Shown piece after piece: positions 42,303 to 50,862 of a stretch of DNA of 64,000 nt. The DNA is taken from contig CAVTON010000001.1 in NCBI GenBank assembly GCA_963736455.1, forward strand, positions 2,294,001 to 2,358,000. Direction: 5' to 3'. Both the position numbers and the translations under genes were made by a program. Origin of the DNA: DAHUXD01 sp963736455. Its GTDB lineage: Bacteria; Acidobacteriota; Thermoanaerobaculia; UBA5066; Gp7-AA6. Position 1 is the first letter of the stretch, and each line of letters begins with the position of its first letter. The notes beneath the pieces were generated by a model. That model did no database searches. It was not told the origin of the DNA and saw only the letters and a program-made list of their open reading frames with translations.

Positions 42303-43706
42303 TCACAGGAGATGCGCGATCGAGCTCGCGTAATACTCGAGCAGCGCCATCTCCTGCGGGACGGCGCGATAGAGCCCGCCCTCGGCGAGAACCAGCCGGC
42401 GCAGCGTGAGCATGCGCAGGCCGACGGCGATGGCGTAATCCTGATCCTCGCGCGGCACGTACACGTGCGCCCCGCGGGCCTCGAGCCGCTCCATGAGCGC
42501 GAGCACGGCCGCCTTCAGCTCGAGCTCGCTCAGTGCGGCGCCGGGTGAGCGGACGAAGACCGTCGCGACGAGCGACACCGGAACGACCGGGATGACCCGG
42601 GCGACCGCTTCCATCAGCTCGCGCGCGAGCTCCTCCAGCCGGTGCGAGCGCTCGCCGCGGTCGAGCGTCCGGAAATCGATGTCCCGCCGCCGGACGTGCT
42701 CGCGCAGCGAAATCGGCGAGCCGAAGTTGACGCACGCGTAGCCGAAGCGGTGCCACCGATTGCGGGACATGAGCCAGAGGTTTCGCAGGACGAAGCGGAC
42801 CGTGTGGCCGAACGCGCTTCCTCGCGGCATCTCGGAGGCGAGCCCCCGCTCCGCGAGAAGGCTGCGGTCCTCGAACGTGCGGTCGTAGTTGATCCCCGTC
42901 GGAACGAACACGATGTCGCGCCCATGCTCGGGGTCGAACGCGCGGAGCATGTAGTCGAGAATCCCGAGCCTCGGCGGCCGAAGCCGCCCGTCCCTCGAGA
43001 GGCCCCCCTCGGGAAAGACCGCCTGCGTGACACCGGCCGCCGTCGCCATCCCGACGTATCGTTCGAGCACCTTGCGGTACAGCGGATCCTTCGAGTCGCG
43101 CCGGACGAAGTACGCGCCCATCGCACGAATCAGGGTCTGCAGCGGCCAGACCCGCGCCCATTCGCCGACGGCATAGGAGAGCGCGGCGTGCTCGGCGGCG
43201 AGATACGAGACGAGGACGTAATCCATGTTCGAGCGATGGTTGATGAGAAAGACCACCGTCGAATCCGCGGGGAGCGCCGCCAGCCCCGGCTCGTCCGAGT
43301 AGCCGAGGCGGACGCGATAGAGCGAGCGGGCGATGTTTCGCGCGAGCCAGTAGCCAAAACGGAAATACGCATACGCGTTGAACGCCGGGACGATCTCCCG
43401 GGCATACCGCTCCACCCGGCGCAGCGCGATCGCCCGGGGCATGTCCTTCTCCCGCGACTCGGCCTCGGCCGCCGCCTGCACCGGCGCGTCGTACAGCAGG
43501 CGGTCGATCAGGACCTCGCGCTTCGTCAGCTTGAAGGGCGGGATACGGATCTTCAGGCGCGTGTTCAGTTCCTCGAGGACGCGGTTCACCCGCCGGCGGA
43601 GGAACCATCGGACACCCGGCAGCAGCAGCCGGTCGAGGGCCGCCCATGCCGCGAGCAGCGCGAGCAGGACGGCGAGCCAGAGAGGAAGCGTCACGGCGCC
43701 GTGCAT
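42303..43706 (-). CDS. Glycerol-3-phosphate acyltransferase (PlsB-like)
   Basis: The 467-residue membrane-associated acyltransferase starts with a hydrophobic helix (LPLWLAVLLALLAAWAAL). Acyltransferase motif I is NHRSNMDY (H157-x4-D162), and FPEGGLSRDG (231-240) is motif III, close to the E. coli PlsB FVEGGRSRTG form. VPTGINYDRTFED is motif IV. Catalyses the first acylation in phospholipid synthesis. It is shorter than E. coli PlsB (~800 residues), as are many bacterial homologues. ATG 43706 is chosen; the longer frame upstream overlaps the divergent epimerase gene. Confidence 0.9.
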   Translation of the reverse strand: MHGAVTLPLWLAVLLALLAAWAALDRLLLPGVRWFLRRRVNRVLEELNTRLKIRIPPFKLTKREVLIDRLLYDAPVQAAAEAESREKDMPRAIALRRVERYAREIVPAFNAYAYFRFGYWLARNIARSLYRVRLGYSDEPGLAALPADSTVVFLINHRSNMDYVLVSYLAAEHAALSYAVGEWARVWPLQTLIRAMGAYFVRRDSKDPLYRKVLERYVGMATAAGVTQAVFPEGGLSRDGRLRPPRLGILDYMLRAFDPEHGRDIVFVPTGINYDRTFEDRSLLAERGLASEMPRGSAFGHTVRFVLRNLWLMSRNRWHRFGYACVNFGSPISLREHVRRRDIDFRTLDRGERSHRLEELARELMEAVARVIPVVPVSLVATVFVRSPGAALSELELKAAVLALMERLEARGAHVYVPREDQDYAIAVGLRMLTLRRLVLAEGGLYRAVPQEMALLEYYASSIAHLL

Positions 43707-43756
43707 CGAGGTGGTCCGCTCAGCATAGGATAGGCGCCGTCGTTCCGGCCCGAACC

Positions 43757-44410
43757 ATGATCCGCCGCCACGTCTTCGCCGCGGGCGCGACTGGCTACGT
43801 CGGCCGGGCCGTGGCCGCTCTGCTCGCCGACCGCTGTCATCTCGTGCGTGCGCTCGTGCGTGAAGGCTCCGAGAACCGCCTGCCCCGCGGCGCCGAAGCC
43901 GTCCGCGGCGATCCGCTCGACTTCGGGTCCTTCGCGGCAAACGTCGCGCCGGCCGACACCTTTCTTCAGCTGGTGGGCGTCGCCCACCCATCGCCTTCGA
44001 AGGCCGCGCTCTTTCGAAGCGTGGACCTCGCCTCGGCGAAGGCGTCGGCCGATGCCGCCCGCGCCGCCTCGGTCTCGCACTTCGTCTACGTCAGCGCGGC
44101 GCATCCGGCGCCGGCGATGCGGGCTTACTGGGAGGCGCGCGCGGAGGCCGAGGCGTACATCGCCGAGAGGCGGCTGAACGCGACGATCCTGCGCCCCTGG
44201 TACGTCCTCGGCCCCGGCCATCGCTGGCCGCACCTGCTGCGTCCCGGCTACTGGCTCGCCGAGCGCCTTCCGACGACGCGGGAGACCGCCCGGCGCCTGG
44301 GCCTCGTCACGCTCGCGCAGATGGCGGCGGCAATCGTCGATGCCATCGAGAACCCGGTCGCGGGTACTCGCATCGTGGAGGTGCCCGAGATCCGGTCGTC
44401 TCGCGTCTGA
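43757..44410 (+). CDS. NAD(P)-dependent epimerase/NmrA-like protein
   Basis: The 217-residue Rossmann protein has the dinucleotide-binding motif AAGATGYVGRAVAALL at the N-terminus and a DTFLQLVGVAHPSPS strand. HFVYVSAAH follows, and then ATILRPWYVLGPGHRW, an 'R-P-x-x-V-x-G' motif typical of NmrA and atypical short-chain dehydrogenases. No catalytic Tyr-x3-Lys pair is evident, so it may be a sensor or an atypical reductase. ATG 43757 sits at the start of the Rossmann motif. It is divergent from the acyltransferase gene. Confidence 0.85.
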   Translation: MIRRHVFAAGATGYVGRAVAALLADRCHLVRALVREGSENRLPRGAEAVRGDPLDFGSFAANVAPADTFLQLVGVAHPSPSKAALFRSVDLASAKASADAARAASVSHFVYVSAAHPAPAMRAYWEARAEAEAYIAERRLNATILRPWYVLGPGHRWPHLLRPGYWLAERLPTTRETARRLGLVTLAQMAAAIVDAIENPVAGTRIVEVPEIRSSRV

Positions 44411-44452
44411 CGGCCTCGCCGCGGCCGCTTTGGCCCGGCATAGGATTCGCGC

Positions 44453-44911
44453 GTGGAATGGATGCGCGACGCCCTGACGATCTCGACGGACCGATCCCTT
44501 CTCGATCGCCGGCTGATCCGGGATTTCCTCAGCCGCTCGTACTGGGCCGCGGGCATTCCCCAGGAAATCGTGGATCGCTCGATCGAGGGATCGCTGTGCT
44601 TCGGTGTCTACGACGGCGCCGCGCAGGTCGGCTTTGCCCGGGTCATTACCGACGGGGCCACCTTCGCCTACATCGCCGACGTCTTCGTCGTCGAATCGCG
44701 CCGCGGGAAGGCAGTCGCGACGTGGCTGATGGAGACGATCAGGGACCACCCGGACCTTCGGGGCATGCGACGCTGGCTGCTGATGACCCGCGACGCGCAC
44801 GGGCTCTATCGGAAGGTCGGCTTCGCGCCGATGGCCGATCCGTCTCGGTGCATGGAGATCGTCGACCGCGAGATCTACCGGAAGGCGGCGCGGGAAGGTC
44901 GCGCCGATTGA
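44453..44911 (+). CDS. GNAT-family N-acetyltransferase
   Basis: The 152-residue single GNAT domain contains GFARVITDGATFAYIADVFV (beta strands 4-5) followed by VESRRGKAVATWLMETI. The latter carries the R-x-G-K-A acetyl-CoA loop, a variant of the family's R-x-x-G-x-G/A. LYRKVGFAPM closes the fold. The substrate is unknown; homologues often act on small amines. GTG at 44453 starts the gene. Its stop overlaps the TTG of the frameshifted methyltransferase. Confidence 0.9.
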   Translation: MEWMRDALTISTDRSLLDRRLIRDFLSRSYWAAGIPQEIVDRSIEGSLCFGVYDGAAQVGFARVITDGATFAYIADVFVVESRRGKAVATWLMETIRDHPDLRGMRRWLLMTRDAHGLYRKVGFAPMADPSRCMEIVDREIYRKAAREGRAD

Positions 44912-45656
44912 ACGCGCCGGCCGACTGGTGGAAGACGTTCTTCGCCGGTCTGGCGGTCGACTTCTGGCAGGCGGTCGTCCCGCCCGAGGCGACGGCCGAA
45001 GACGCGGCGTTTCTCTGGAAGCACCTCGCTCTCGGTCCGGACGCCCGCGTTCTCGATGTGCCCTGCGGCGACGGCCGCCTGACGCGGGCCCTCGCCGCCC
45101 GAGGCTGCGCAATGACCGGCGTCGACATTTCCGAAGACGCGATCTCGATCGCCCGTCGCGCCGCGGCCGATGCCGCCGGTTCGATCCGCTATCGCCTCGC
45201 CGAGATGCGCGATCTGCCGTGGCGGGAGAGTTCGACGCGGCATTCTGCTTCGGCAACAGCTTCGGATTCCTCGATGATGCGGGAAACGAGGACTTCCTCC
45301 AGGCGGTCTGGAGCGTCCTTCGCCCGGGGGGACGCTTCGCCCTCGACTACGGGCAGAGTGCCGAATCGGTCTTTCCCCGCATCGCGCCGCGGATGGAATC
45401 CGACGTCGCCGGATTCCATTTCGCCGAGGACACGCGTTACGAGCCCGCCTCGGGCCGGATCGAGAACGTGTTCACGTTTTCTCGCGGCGGCCGGACCGAG
45501 ATGAAGCCGTCCTCGCAGAGGGTCTATGCGCTCTCGGAAATCCTGCGTCTTTTCCGCGACGCTCATTTCGCGGTCGAGGCCTTCTTCGGTTCGACCAGCG
45601 AGGACCCGTTCGCCCTGGCCTCGCCCCGGCTTCTTCTGGTCGCGAAGAAGCCCTAG
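44908..45656 (+). pseudogene. SAM-dependent methyltransferase interrupted by a frameshift
   Basis: A class I methyltransferase is encoded in two frames. The 5' part (TTG start at 44908) gives DWWKTFFAGLAVDFWQAVVP, SAM motif I VLDVPCGDGRLTRALAARG and ISIARRAAADAAG. From about 45223 the sense continues in another frame with GEFDAAFCFGNSFGFLDD (motif II region), LRPGGRFALDYGQ and LLLVAKKP. A single missing base in the CGGGAG run at 45223-45228 would restore about 249 residues. It could be a genuine inactivating mutation or a sequencing/assembly error. It is coupled to the GNAT gene by a TTGA overlap. Confidence 0.8.
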
Positions 45657-45659
45657 TCG

Positions 45660-45896
45660 TCAGCTTTCGCGCCGGCTTCGGAGAAGCGACCACAGGCTGA
45701 TCAGTGCCCAGGCGCTCTCGAGTGCGATCAGGCCGAAATTGCCGGCTCCGATCGCGAAGTACGCGAGGATGGACGAACCGGCGAAGTTCAGGCCGAGATA
45801 GGCGAGATCGGTCGGCCGGAGCCGCCCGGCCTGCTGCGCGGCAAACGCGGCCAGGATCATGGCGGCGCCGAGAAGCGAGATGGCCTGTCCGATCAT
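45660..45896 (-). CDS. Small CBU_0592-like membrane protein
   Basis: The 78-residue protein has three predicted helices (IGQAISLLGAAMILAAFAAQ, DLAYLGLNFAGSSILAYFAI and FGLIALESAWALISLWSLL). The G-x-N-x-x-G-x-x-x-L-x-x-x-A pattern followed by N-F/E-S-x-W is found in small CBU_0592-type integral membrane proteins. Its ATG overlaps the stop of the upstream winged-helix regulator (ATGA), so the two are co-expressed. Confidence 0.8.
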   Translation of the reverse strand: MIGQAISLLGAAMILAAFAAQQAGRLRPTDLAYLGLNFAGSSILAYFAIGAGNFGLIALESAWALISLWSLLRSRRES

Positions 45897-46501
45897 GAAG
45901 CCTCCTCGCCGGAAACCGGGTAACACGCGAGCACGAGCCGGAACGCACGCCCGCGGCCCGGCCGGCCATTCTCGAGCCGATTCGGGCTGGTGTGGCGGGC
46001 GATCGCGGCCACGACGGCCTCGCGGACCGCGGAGGCGAATTCGGCCCGCTGCGCCGGGGTCTGAAACCGAAACTGGGACTTCAACGAAATCGTGGGAACC
46101 CGACCCTCACCGGCCGGCGCCCCGTCCGCGGCCCGCTCGAGGTCGCCGCGGACCTGCTCCGTCAGCGCCAGGAGATATTCGGCGGAAGCCGTGTCGCCGA
46201 TGTCCCGCCAATCCGCCCGGACCGGTCCGAGGACCGCGGGCGAGAGCACGAAGCCGCGCGCCTCCGCGACGTAGCGTTGCTCGACCATGTTGCCCTTGCG
46301 ATGCCGGCCGGCCGGGTGAAGGAACCCGGCCCGCTCGAGGGCTCGCACGTGGTAGTTCACCCGCTGCCGCGGCAGATCCAGCCGGCGCGCCAGATCCGAA
46401 GCCGAGGCGGGCTCCCTCGAAAGAGAGAGGATCCGGAGCCGGAGCGGATGCAGCAGGGTCTGCGCTCGCTCCGAACTCGAGACCGTTGCGAGGTCGGCCA
46501 T
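45893..46501 (-). CDS. Winged-helix transcriptional regulator (ArsR-type HTH)
   Basis: The 202-residue protein has an N-terminal winged helix: RAQTLLHPLRLRILSLSRE, ASASDLARRLDLPRQRVNYH (recognition helix) and LERAGFLHPAGRHRKGN (wing). A C-terminal alpha-helical domain of unknown ligand follows. It is divergent from the ABC exporter and sits beside a 38-bp palindrome (46525-46562) that overlaps its own putative promoter, so it most likely represses itself and the exporter. ATG at 46501 is chosen because an AGCAGG ribosome site is about 7 nt upstream and the predicted transcription start is ~25 nt upstream. Alternative ATGs at 46519 and 46525 would be nearly leaderless. It is coupled to the small membrane gene. 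Confidence 0.88.
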   Translation of the reverse strand: MADLATVSSSERAQTLLHPLRLRILSLSREPASASDLARRLDLPRQRVNYHVRALERAGFLHPAGRHRKGNMVEQRYVAEARGFVLSPAVLGPVRADWRDIGDTASAEYLLALTEQVRGDLERAADGAPAGEGRVPTISLKSQFRFQTPAQRAEFASAVREAVVAAIARHTSPNRLENGRPGRGRAFRLVLACYPVSGEEAS

Positions 46502-46524
46502 GGGCCGACCTGCTTTCATCTCCA

Positions 46525-46562
46525 TTGACAGTAATATTTGTCCAGACAATACTTGCTGTCAA
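46525..46562. promoter_or_regulatory. 38-bp palindromic operator overlapping divergent promoters
   Basis: Inverted repeat of two 18-bp arms, TTGACAGTAATATTTGTC and (reverse complement) TTGACAGCAAGTATTGTC, with a 2-bp CA centre; 14 of 18 arm positions match. Each arm starts with a TTGACA -35 hexamer. On the - strand an AAATAT -10-like box follows after 17 bp, and on the + strand AATACT follows after 17 bp. The segment is AT-rich against the local background. The regulator at 45893 is the obvious binder. Confidence 0.75.
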
Positions 46563-46682
46563 GCATGAACTCTGAACCTGTTTCCGCCTTGGCGGGCGTA
46601 TTCCGTGCGGGTGCGCGTCGCCCTCCGTCGGGGTGCGGTGCCGGCCCATAATCGTCTCCGGTCGAAGGAGGAAACTGAGCGA

Positions 46683-48635
46683 GTGGCAAGGTTGGGTTTG
46701 ACGGGAGGCGGGCTTTCGTCGAGAGCCTCCAAGGCGGAAAGGCGCAGGCCATCCGCCCGGGCCGACGAGGATCCATCGAAGAAGAAAAGCCTTCCTCTCT
46801 CGGTCATTCTGAGGGACGCCGCCGAGCTTCTTCATGCTCGCAAGGGGCGCCTCGCTCTCGGCCTCGGGCTTCTCCTGCTTTCCAAGCTGGCCGGCCTCGT
46901 CCTGCCCGGTACGACCAAGTTCCTCCTCGACGACGTCATCGGAAAGGGCAGGCATCAGCTCCTTCCCCTGATCGTCCTCGCGGCGGGAGGCGCCACCCTC
47001 ATCCAGGCGATTACCGGTTACGCACTCTCGCAGGTGCTCGGGAAGGCGGCCCAGCGCTCGATCACCGAGATGCGCCGGAGCGTCCAGCGCCACGTTGGAC
47101 GGCTCCAGGTCGGATTCTTCGACCAGACGAAGACGGGCGTCCTGCTCTCGCGGGTCATGACCGATGCCGAAGGCATTCGCAACCTCGTCGGAACCGGGCT
47201 GGTCGAGCTCGTCGGCGGCTTTCTGACGGCGCTGCTCGCCCTCGGAATCCTCTTCTACTTCAGCGTCAAGCTCACGCTGATCGCGCTCGGCGTGCTGTCT
47301 CTCTTCGGGCTGGTCCTCCTGTTCGCCTTCAAGACCCTGCGGCCGCTGTTCCGCGAGCGGTCGAAGATCAATGCCGAGGTCTCCGGCCGTTTGACGGAGT
47401 CCTTCTCCGGAATTCGCGTGGTGAAGGCGTATCGGGCCGAGCGCCGCGAAGCGCTGGTCTTCACGCAGGGAGCGCACAAGCTCTTTCGCAACGTCGCGCA
47501 GACGATGACCGGCTTCTCCGCCGTTTCCTCGTTCTCGACTCTCCTTCTCGGGGTCGTCGGCGTCGCGATCATGTGGGTCGGAGCCCACGAGATCGAGGCC
47601 CACCGCATGACGATCGGCTCTTTCGTGTCCTTCACGCTCTACCTCGGACTGCTGGTCGGACCGGTCATCCAGATCGTCTCGATCGGCAGCCAGGTCACCG
47701 AGGCGTTCGCCGGCCTCGAGAGGATCCGCGAGCTTCGCAACGAGCTCGCCGAAGACGCCGGGGACGCCGCCCGGGAGCCGCTCGAACGCCTGGACGGGCG
47801 CGTCGAGTTTCGCGACGTGTCGTTCGAGTACGAGAAGGGCGTCCCCGTCCTCCGCGGGATCGCGTTCGAGGCCTTGCCCGGAACCGTCACGGCGCTCGTC
47901 GGGCCGTCGGGAGCGGGCAAGAGCACGATCATCGGCCTCGTCGCGGCGTTCTACCGCCCGACCAACGGGACCATCCTGGTGGATGGGCGAGATCTCTCGA
48001 AGGTCCGCCTCTCGGACTATCGCGCCCAGATCGGCGTCGTTTTTCAGGACAACTTTCTCTTCGACGGCAGCGTCTTCGAGAACATCGCCTACGCGCGTCC
48101 TGACGCGGCGCGCGCGGACGTGCTGCGGGCGGGCGCGATCGCTCGCTGCGACGAGTTCGTCGATAAGCTTCCCCTGGGGTACGACACGGTCGTGGGAGAG
48201 CGCGGCGTGAAGCTTTCGGGCGGCCAGCGCCAGCGAGTGGCGATCGCCCGAGCGATCCTGGCGGACCCGCGCATCCTGATTCTCGACGAGGCCACGTCGT
48301 CGCTCGACAGCGAGAGCGAGGCGTTCATCCAGGAAGGGTTGACGGAGCTGATGAAGGGACGAACGACGTTCGTCATCGCCCACCGGCTCTCCACCATCCG
48401 GCGCGCCGACGCGATCCTGGTCGTCGAGGAAGGCCGGATCATCGAGCGCGGGCGACACGAGGAATTGCTCGCCCGGCGAGGCCGCTATGCCGACCTGTAC
48501 ACCCGCCAGTACGGACTGGAGTCGAATCTGTTCCTGAACCCCGGCGAAGGCGTGCGGGTCGAAGAGGACGAGAAGGTCCCGGTCGCGGCGGCGGATGCCG
48601 GCGCCGTCGGGCGGCTTCCGCTCGTGGGAAGCTAG
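46683..48635 (+). CDS. ABC transporter, fused permease-ATPase (MsbA/exporter type)
   Basis: The 650-residue half-transporter has a six-helix transmembrane domain (~60-350) beginning LALGLGLLLLSKLAGLVLPG. The nucleotide-binding domain (~380-620) has Walker A GPSGAGKST, Q-loop VVFQDNFLF, signature LSGGQRQRVAIA, Walker B ILILDEATSSLD and switch HRL. Exporter of the MsbA/lipid or drug type; the substrate is unknown. GTG 46683 is chosen because an AAGGAGG ribosome site (46665-46671) lies 11 nt upstream. The frame upstream to 46605 lacks such a site. It probably depends on the palindromic promoter at 46525. The N-terminal ~40 residues are charged and disordered. Confidence 0.94.
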   Translation: MARLGLTGGGLSSRASKAERRRPSARADEDPSKKKSLPLSVILRDAAELLHARKGRLALGLGLLLLSKLAGLVLPGTTKFLLDDVIGKGRHQLLPLIVLAAGGATLIQAITGYALSQVLGKAAQRSITEMRRSVQRHVGRLQVGFFDQTKTGVLLSRVMTDAEGIRNLVGTGLVELVGGFLTALLALGILFYFSVKLTLIALGVLSLFGLVLLFAFKTLRPLFRERSKINAEVSGRLTESFSGIRVVKAYRAERREALVFTQGAHKLFRNVAQTMTGFSAVSSFSTLLLGVVGVAIMWVGAHEIEAHRMTIGSFVSFTLYLGLLVGPVIQIVSIGSQVTEAFAGLERIRELRNELAEDAGDAAREPLERLDGRVEFRDVSFEYEKGVPVLRGIAFEALPGTVTALVGPSGAGKSTIIGLVAAFYRPTNGTILVDGRDLSKVRLSDYRAQIGVVFQDNFLFDGSVFENIAYARPDAARADVLRAGAIARCDEFVDKLPLGYDTVVGERGVKLSGGQRQRVAIARAILADPRILILDEATSSLDSESEAFIQEGLTELMKGRTTFVIAHRLSTIRRADAILVVEEGRIIERGRHEELLARRGRYADLYTRQYGLESNLFLNPGEGVRVEEDEKVPVAAADAGAVGRLPLVGS

Positions 48636-48719
48636 AAGACCGGCTCTTGGAATCCCCTCACGCTCGCCCTTTCCCCCCCGGCGGGGCGAGAGGGTGAAGA
48701 AGGGAAAGGTCTCCGCAAT

Positions 48720-48759
48720 CTCACCCCCTCTCCCGGGCACGGGAGAGGGTCGGGGTGAG
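48720..48759. terminator. Long GC-rich hairpin repeat after the ABC transporter gene
   Basis: Nested inverted repeats: CCCTCTCCCG and CGGGAGAGGG around a GGCA loop, inside CTCACCCC and GGGGTGAG arms. It resembles the common bacterial CTCACCCCCTCTCCC-type repeat. A degraded second version (GCTCGCCC to GGGCGAG) lies just upstream at about 48662-48690. There is no T-tract, so it may act by stabilising the transcript end. The gap 48636-48856 holds nothing else. Confidence 0.65.
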
Positions 48760-48856
48760 GGGCCGTGTTCCGATCGAGTCGACGTCTCTCGAAATGCCCC
48801 CTCTCAGACTCGCCTCTCCCCTCTTCCCGGGCGGCGGCCGCCTTAGAATCCGCCTC

Positions 48857-50485
48857 ATGCGAATCACGCTGGCTCTCGCGATAGCGGTCTGTCTCGGCAT
48901 GGCGGCGGCAAGAGCGGCGGGTGCGCCGCCGTCCGGCTCATACGACGAGCTCGTCGCTTTCTTCCATCGATGGCGGGCGTTCCAGAAGCCGAAGCTCGTC
49001 GACGGCGTTCCCGACTACACCGCCTCCGCCATGGCGGCGCAGGCCCGTGAGCTCGAGGCGTACCGCCAGCGCCTCGCGGCGATCGATCCGAGCGGCTGGC
49101 CGGTTCCCCGGCAGGTGGATTACTACGTCGTTCGGGCCGAGCTGTCCGGCCTCGACTTCGATCACCGGGTCCTGAAACCCTGGGCGAACAATCCCGCCTT
49201 CTACGTCACGGTCTTCGACGAGGAGAGCGATCAGCCCGCCCGCGAGGGTCCGTCCGCCGAGGGCGCGGTCGAGCTGTGGTCCTATCCCCTCCCGCTGTCG
49301 GCGAAGGATGCGGCGGCAATCGGCGAAGGACTCCGCACCATTCCCAGGCTCCTCCAGCAGGCGAAGCGAAATCTCACTGGCGACGGCCGCGATCTCTGGA
49401 TCTACGGGGCGAAGGCGGTCCGTCAACAGGGAACGATCCTGGCGCAGCTCGAGAAGTCACTGACCGCATCCGAGGGCGGGCTGAAGTCGGATGCCGAAAA
49501 CGCCCGGCGCGCGACCGAGGACTTCGCCGCGTGGCTCGACGCCCAGGCGGCGTCGAAGACGGGTCCATCCGGAGTCGGCATCGAGAACTTCGACTGGTAC
49601 CTGAAGCACGTCCAGCTCGTGCCGTACACCTGGGCCGAGGAAGTCGCGTTGATGGAGCGGGAGCTCGCGCGTTCCCGGGCGCTGCTCGCGATGGAGGAGC
49701 TGCGCCACGCCGGTCTCCCCGAGCCCGCGCCGATCTCGAGCGCCGAGGAATACGACCGGCGGTTCAACGACGCCGTCACGGAGTACATGGCCTTTCTGAG
49801 CGACCGCGAGATTCTCACGATCACTCCCGACCTCGATCCGGCCTTGCGCGCCCGCATCGGAAAATACCGGCCGGGCCCGCGCGAGTTCTTCTCGGAGATC
49901 GACTACCGCGACCCGGAGGTCATGCGCACGCACGGGTACCACTGGTTCGACAAGGCGCAGATGGCGCATCGACCGAACCCGAGCCCGATCCGCCAGGGGG
50001 CGCTTCTGTACAACATCTTCAACACGCGCACGGAGGGCCACGCCACGGGATGGGAAGAGCTCATGATGCAGGCCGGGATGTTCGACGCCCGGCCGCGCAC
50101 GCGGGAGCTCGTCTACATCCTCGTTGCGGAACGCGCCGCCCGGGCGCTCGGCGAGCTCTTCATGCAGGCCAACCGGATGACACTCGACGAGGCCGCCGCC
50201 TTCGCGTGCGCGAACACGCCGCGTGGCTGGCTCTCGCTCGACGGCGCGCTCGTCCGCTCCGAGCAGCACCTGTACCTGCAGCAGCCGGGCTACGGGCCGA
50301 GCTACCTGGTCGGGAAGATCGAGATCGAGAAGCTGCTCGCGGAGAAGAAGGCCGCGCAGGGCGACCGCTTCCGCATGAAGGCCTTCATGGACGACTTCAA
50401 CGCCGCCGGCCTCGTCCCCGCCTCGCTCCTGCGCTGGGAGCTGACCGGCAAGAAGCCGGACGAAGTGAAACGGATGCTCGAGTGA
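48857..50485 (+). CDS. DUF885-like secreted protein lacking the HExxxGH motif
   Basis: The 542-residue protein has a signal peptide (MRITLALAIAVCLGMAAARA) and the overall layout of DUF885 proteins. The C-terminal signature LYLQQPGYGPSYLVGKIEIEKLL and an ELMMQAGMF block are present. The motif position where DUF885 enzymes read HEAxPGHH is instead FNTRTEGHATGWEEL, so the zinc-binding site is degenerate and peptidase activity is doubtful. Compare the HEVVPGH protein at 22721-24091. ATG 48857 fits the signal peptide; the longer upstream frame overlaps the terminator region. Confidence 0.8.
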   Translation: MRITLALAIAVCLGMAAARAAGAPPSGSYDELVAFFHRWRAFQKPKLVDGVPDYTASAMAAQARELEAYRQRLAAIDPSGWPVPRQVDYYVVRAELSGLDFDHRVLKPWANNPAFYVTVFDEESDQPAREGPSAEGAVELWSYPLPLSAKDAAAIGEGLRTIPRLLQQAKRNLTGDGRDLWIYGAKAVRQQGTILAQLEKSLTASEGGLKSDAENARRATEDFAAWLDAQAASKTGPSGVGIENFDWYLKHVQLVPYTWAEEVALMERELARSRALLAMEELRHAGLPEPAPISSAEEYDRRFNDAVTEYMAFLSDREILTITPDLDPALRARIGKYRPGPREFFSEIDYRDPEVMRTHGYHWFDKAQMAHRPNPSPIRQGALLYNIFNTRTEGHATGWEELMMQAGMFDARPRTRELVYILVAERAARALGELFMQANRMTLDEAAAFACANTPRGWLSLDGALVRSEQHLYLQQPGYGPSYLVGKIEIEKLLAEKKAAQGDRFRMKAFMDDFNAAGLVPASLLRWELTGKKPDEVKRMLE

Positions 50486-50862
50486 CGGCCCGTCGCGCGT
50501 GAGGCGGCCGCGATGTCGGCCGCCTGTGCCCTGGCGGCTGCACTGTCTTTTGGGGTCGCGTCCCGGCGCTGGGGGAGTGCGCGGGGGGCGCCCTCACACG
50601 CGCGTGCAGCGGACTCGCTCGCTGTGCCCTCGAGCTGAAACAGGGGGCCCTGGAAGTATCAACCGGCTCAGCTAGCCCCGTCCGGCCATGGGCCGAACGA
50701 AGTGGAAGGCGACGTCCGGCGTTCAGATTGCCGGATCGTCGCATTTGATCGAAGCGTTACACGCCACGGCAACTTACGGGCAGAGAGTACGTAATTGTCT
50801 CAGCGGGCGTTCGCGTCCGAACCCTGAGGTGACGCCAACCGCAGCCCGGACGGAGTGAGACG
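50486..50862. other. Gene-free gap upstream of phoD
   Basis: No convincing coding frame is present. It holds a 23-bp repeat at 50596-50618 that recurs after phoD, and a locally AT-richer stretch near 50740-50800 (TTGATCGAAGCGTTACACG) immediately upstream of phoD that may contain its promoter. Composition shifts here from the ~70% GC of the neighbours to the lower GC of phoD. Confidence 0.5.
50596..50618 (+). repeat. Direct repeat, left copy, flanking phoD
   Basis: ACACGCGCGTGCAGCGGACTCGC, matched at 21 of 23 positions by 52964-52986 in the same orientation. The phoD gene lies between them. They could mark a past insertion or be members of a dispersed repeat family. Confidence 0.55.
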
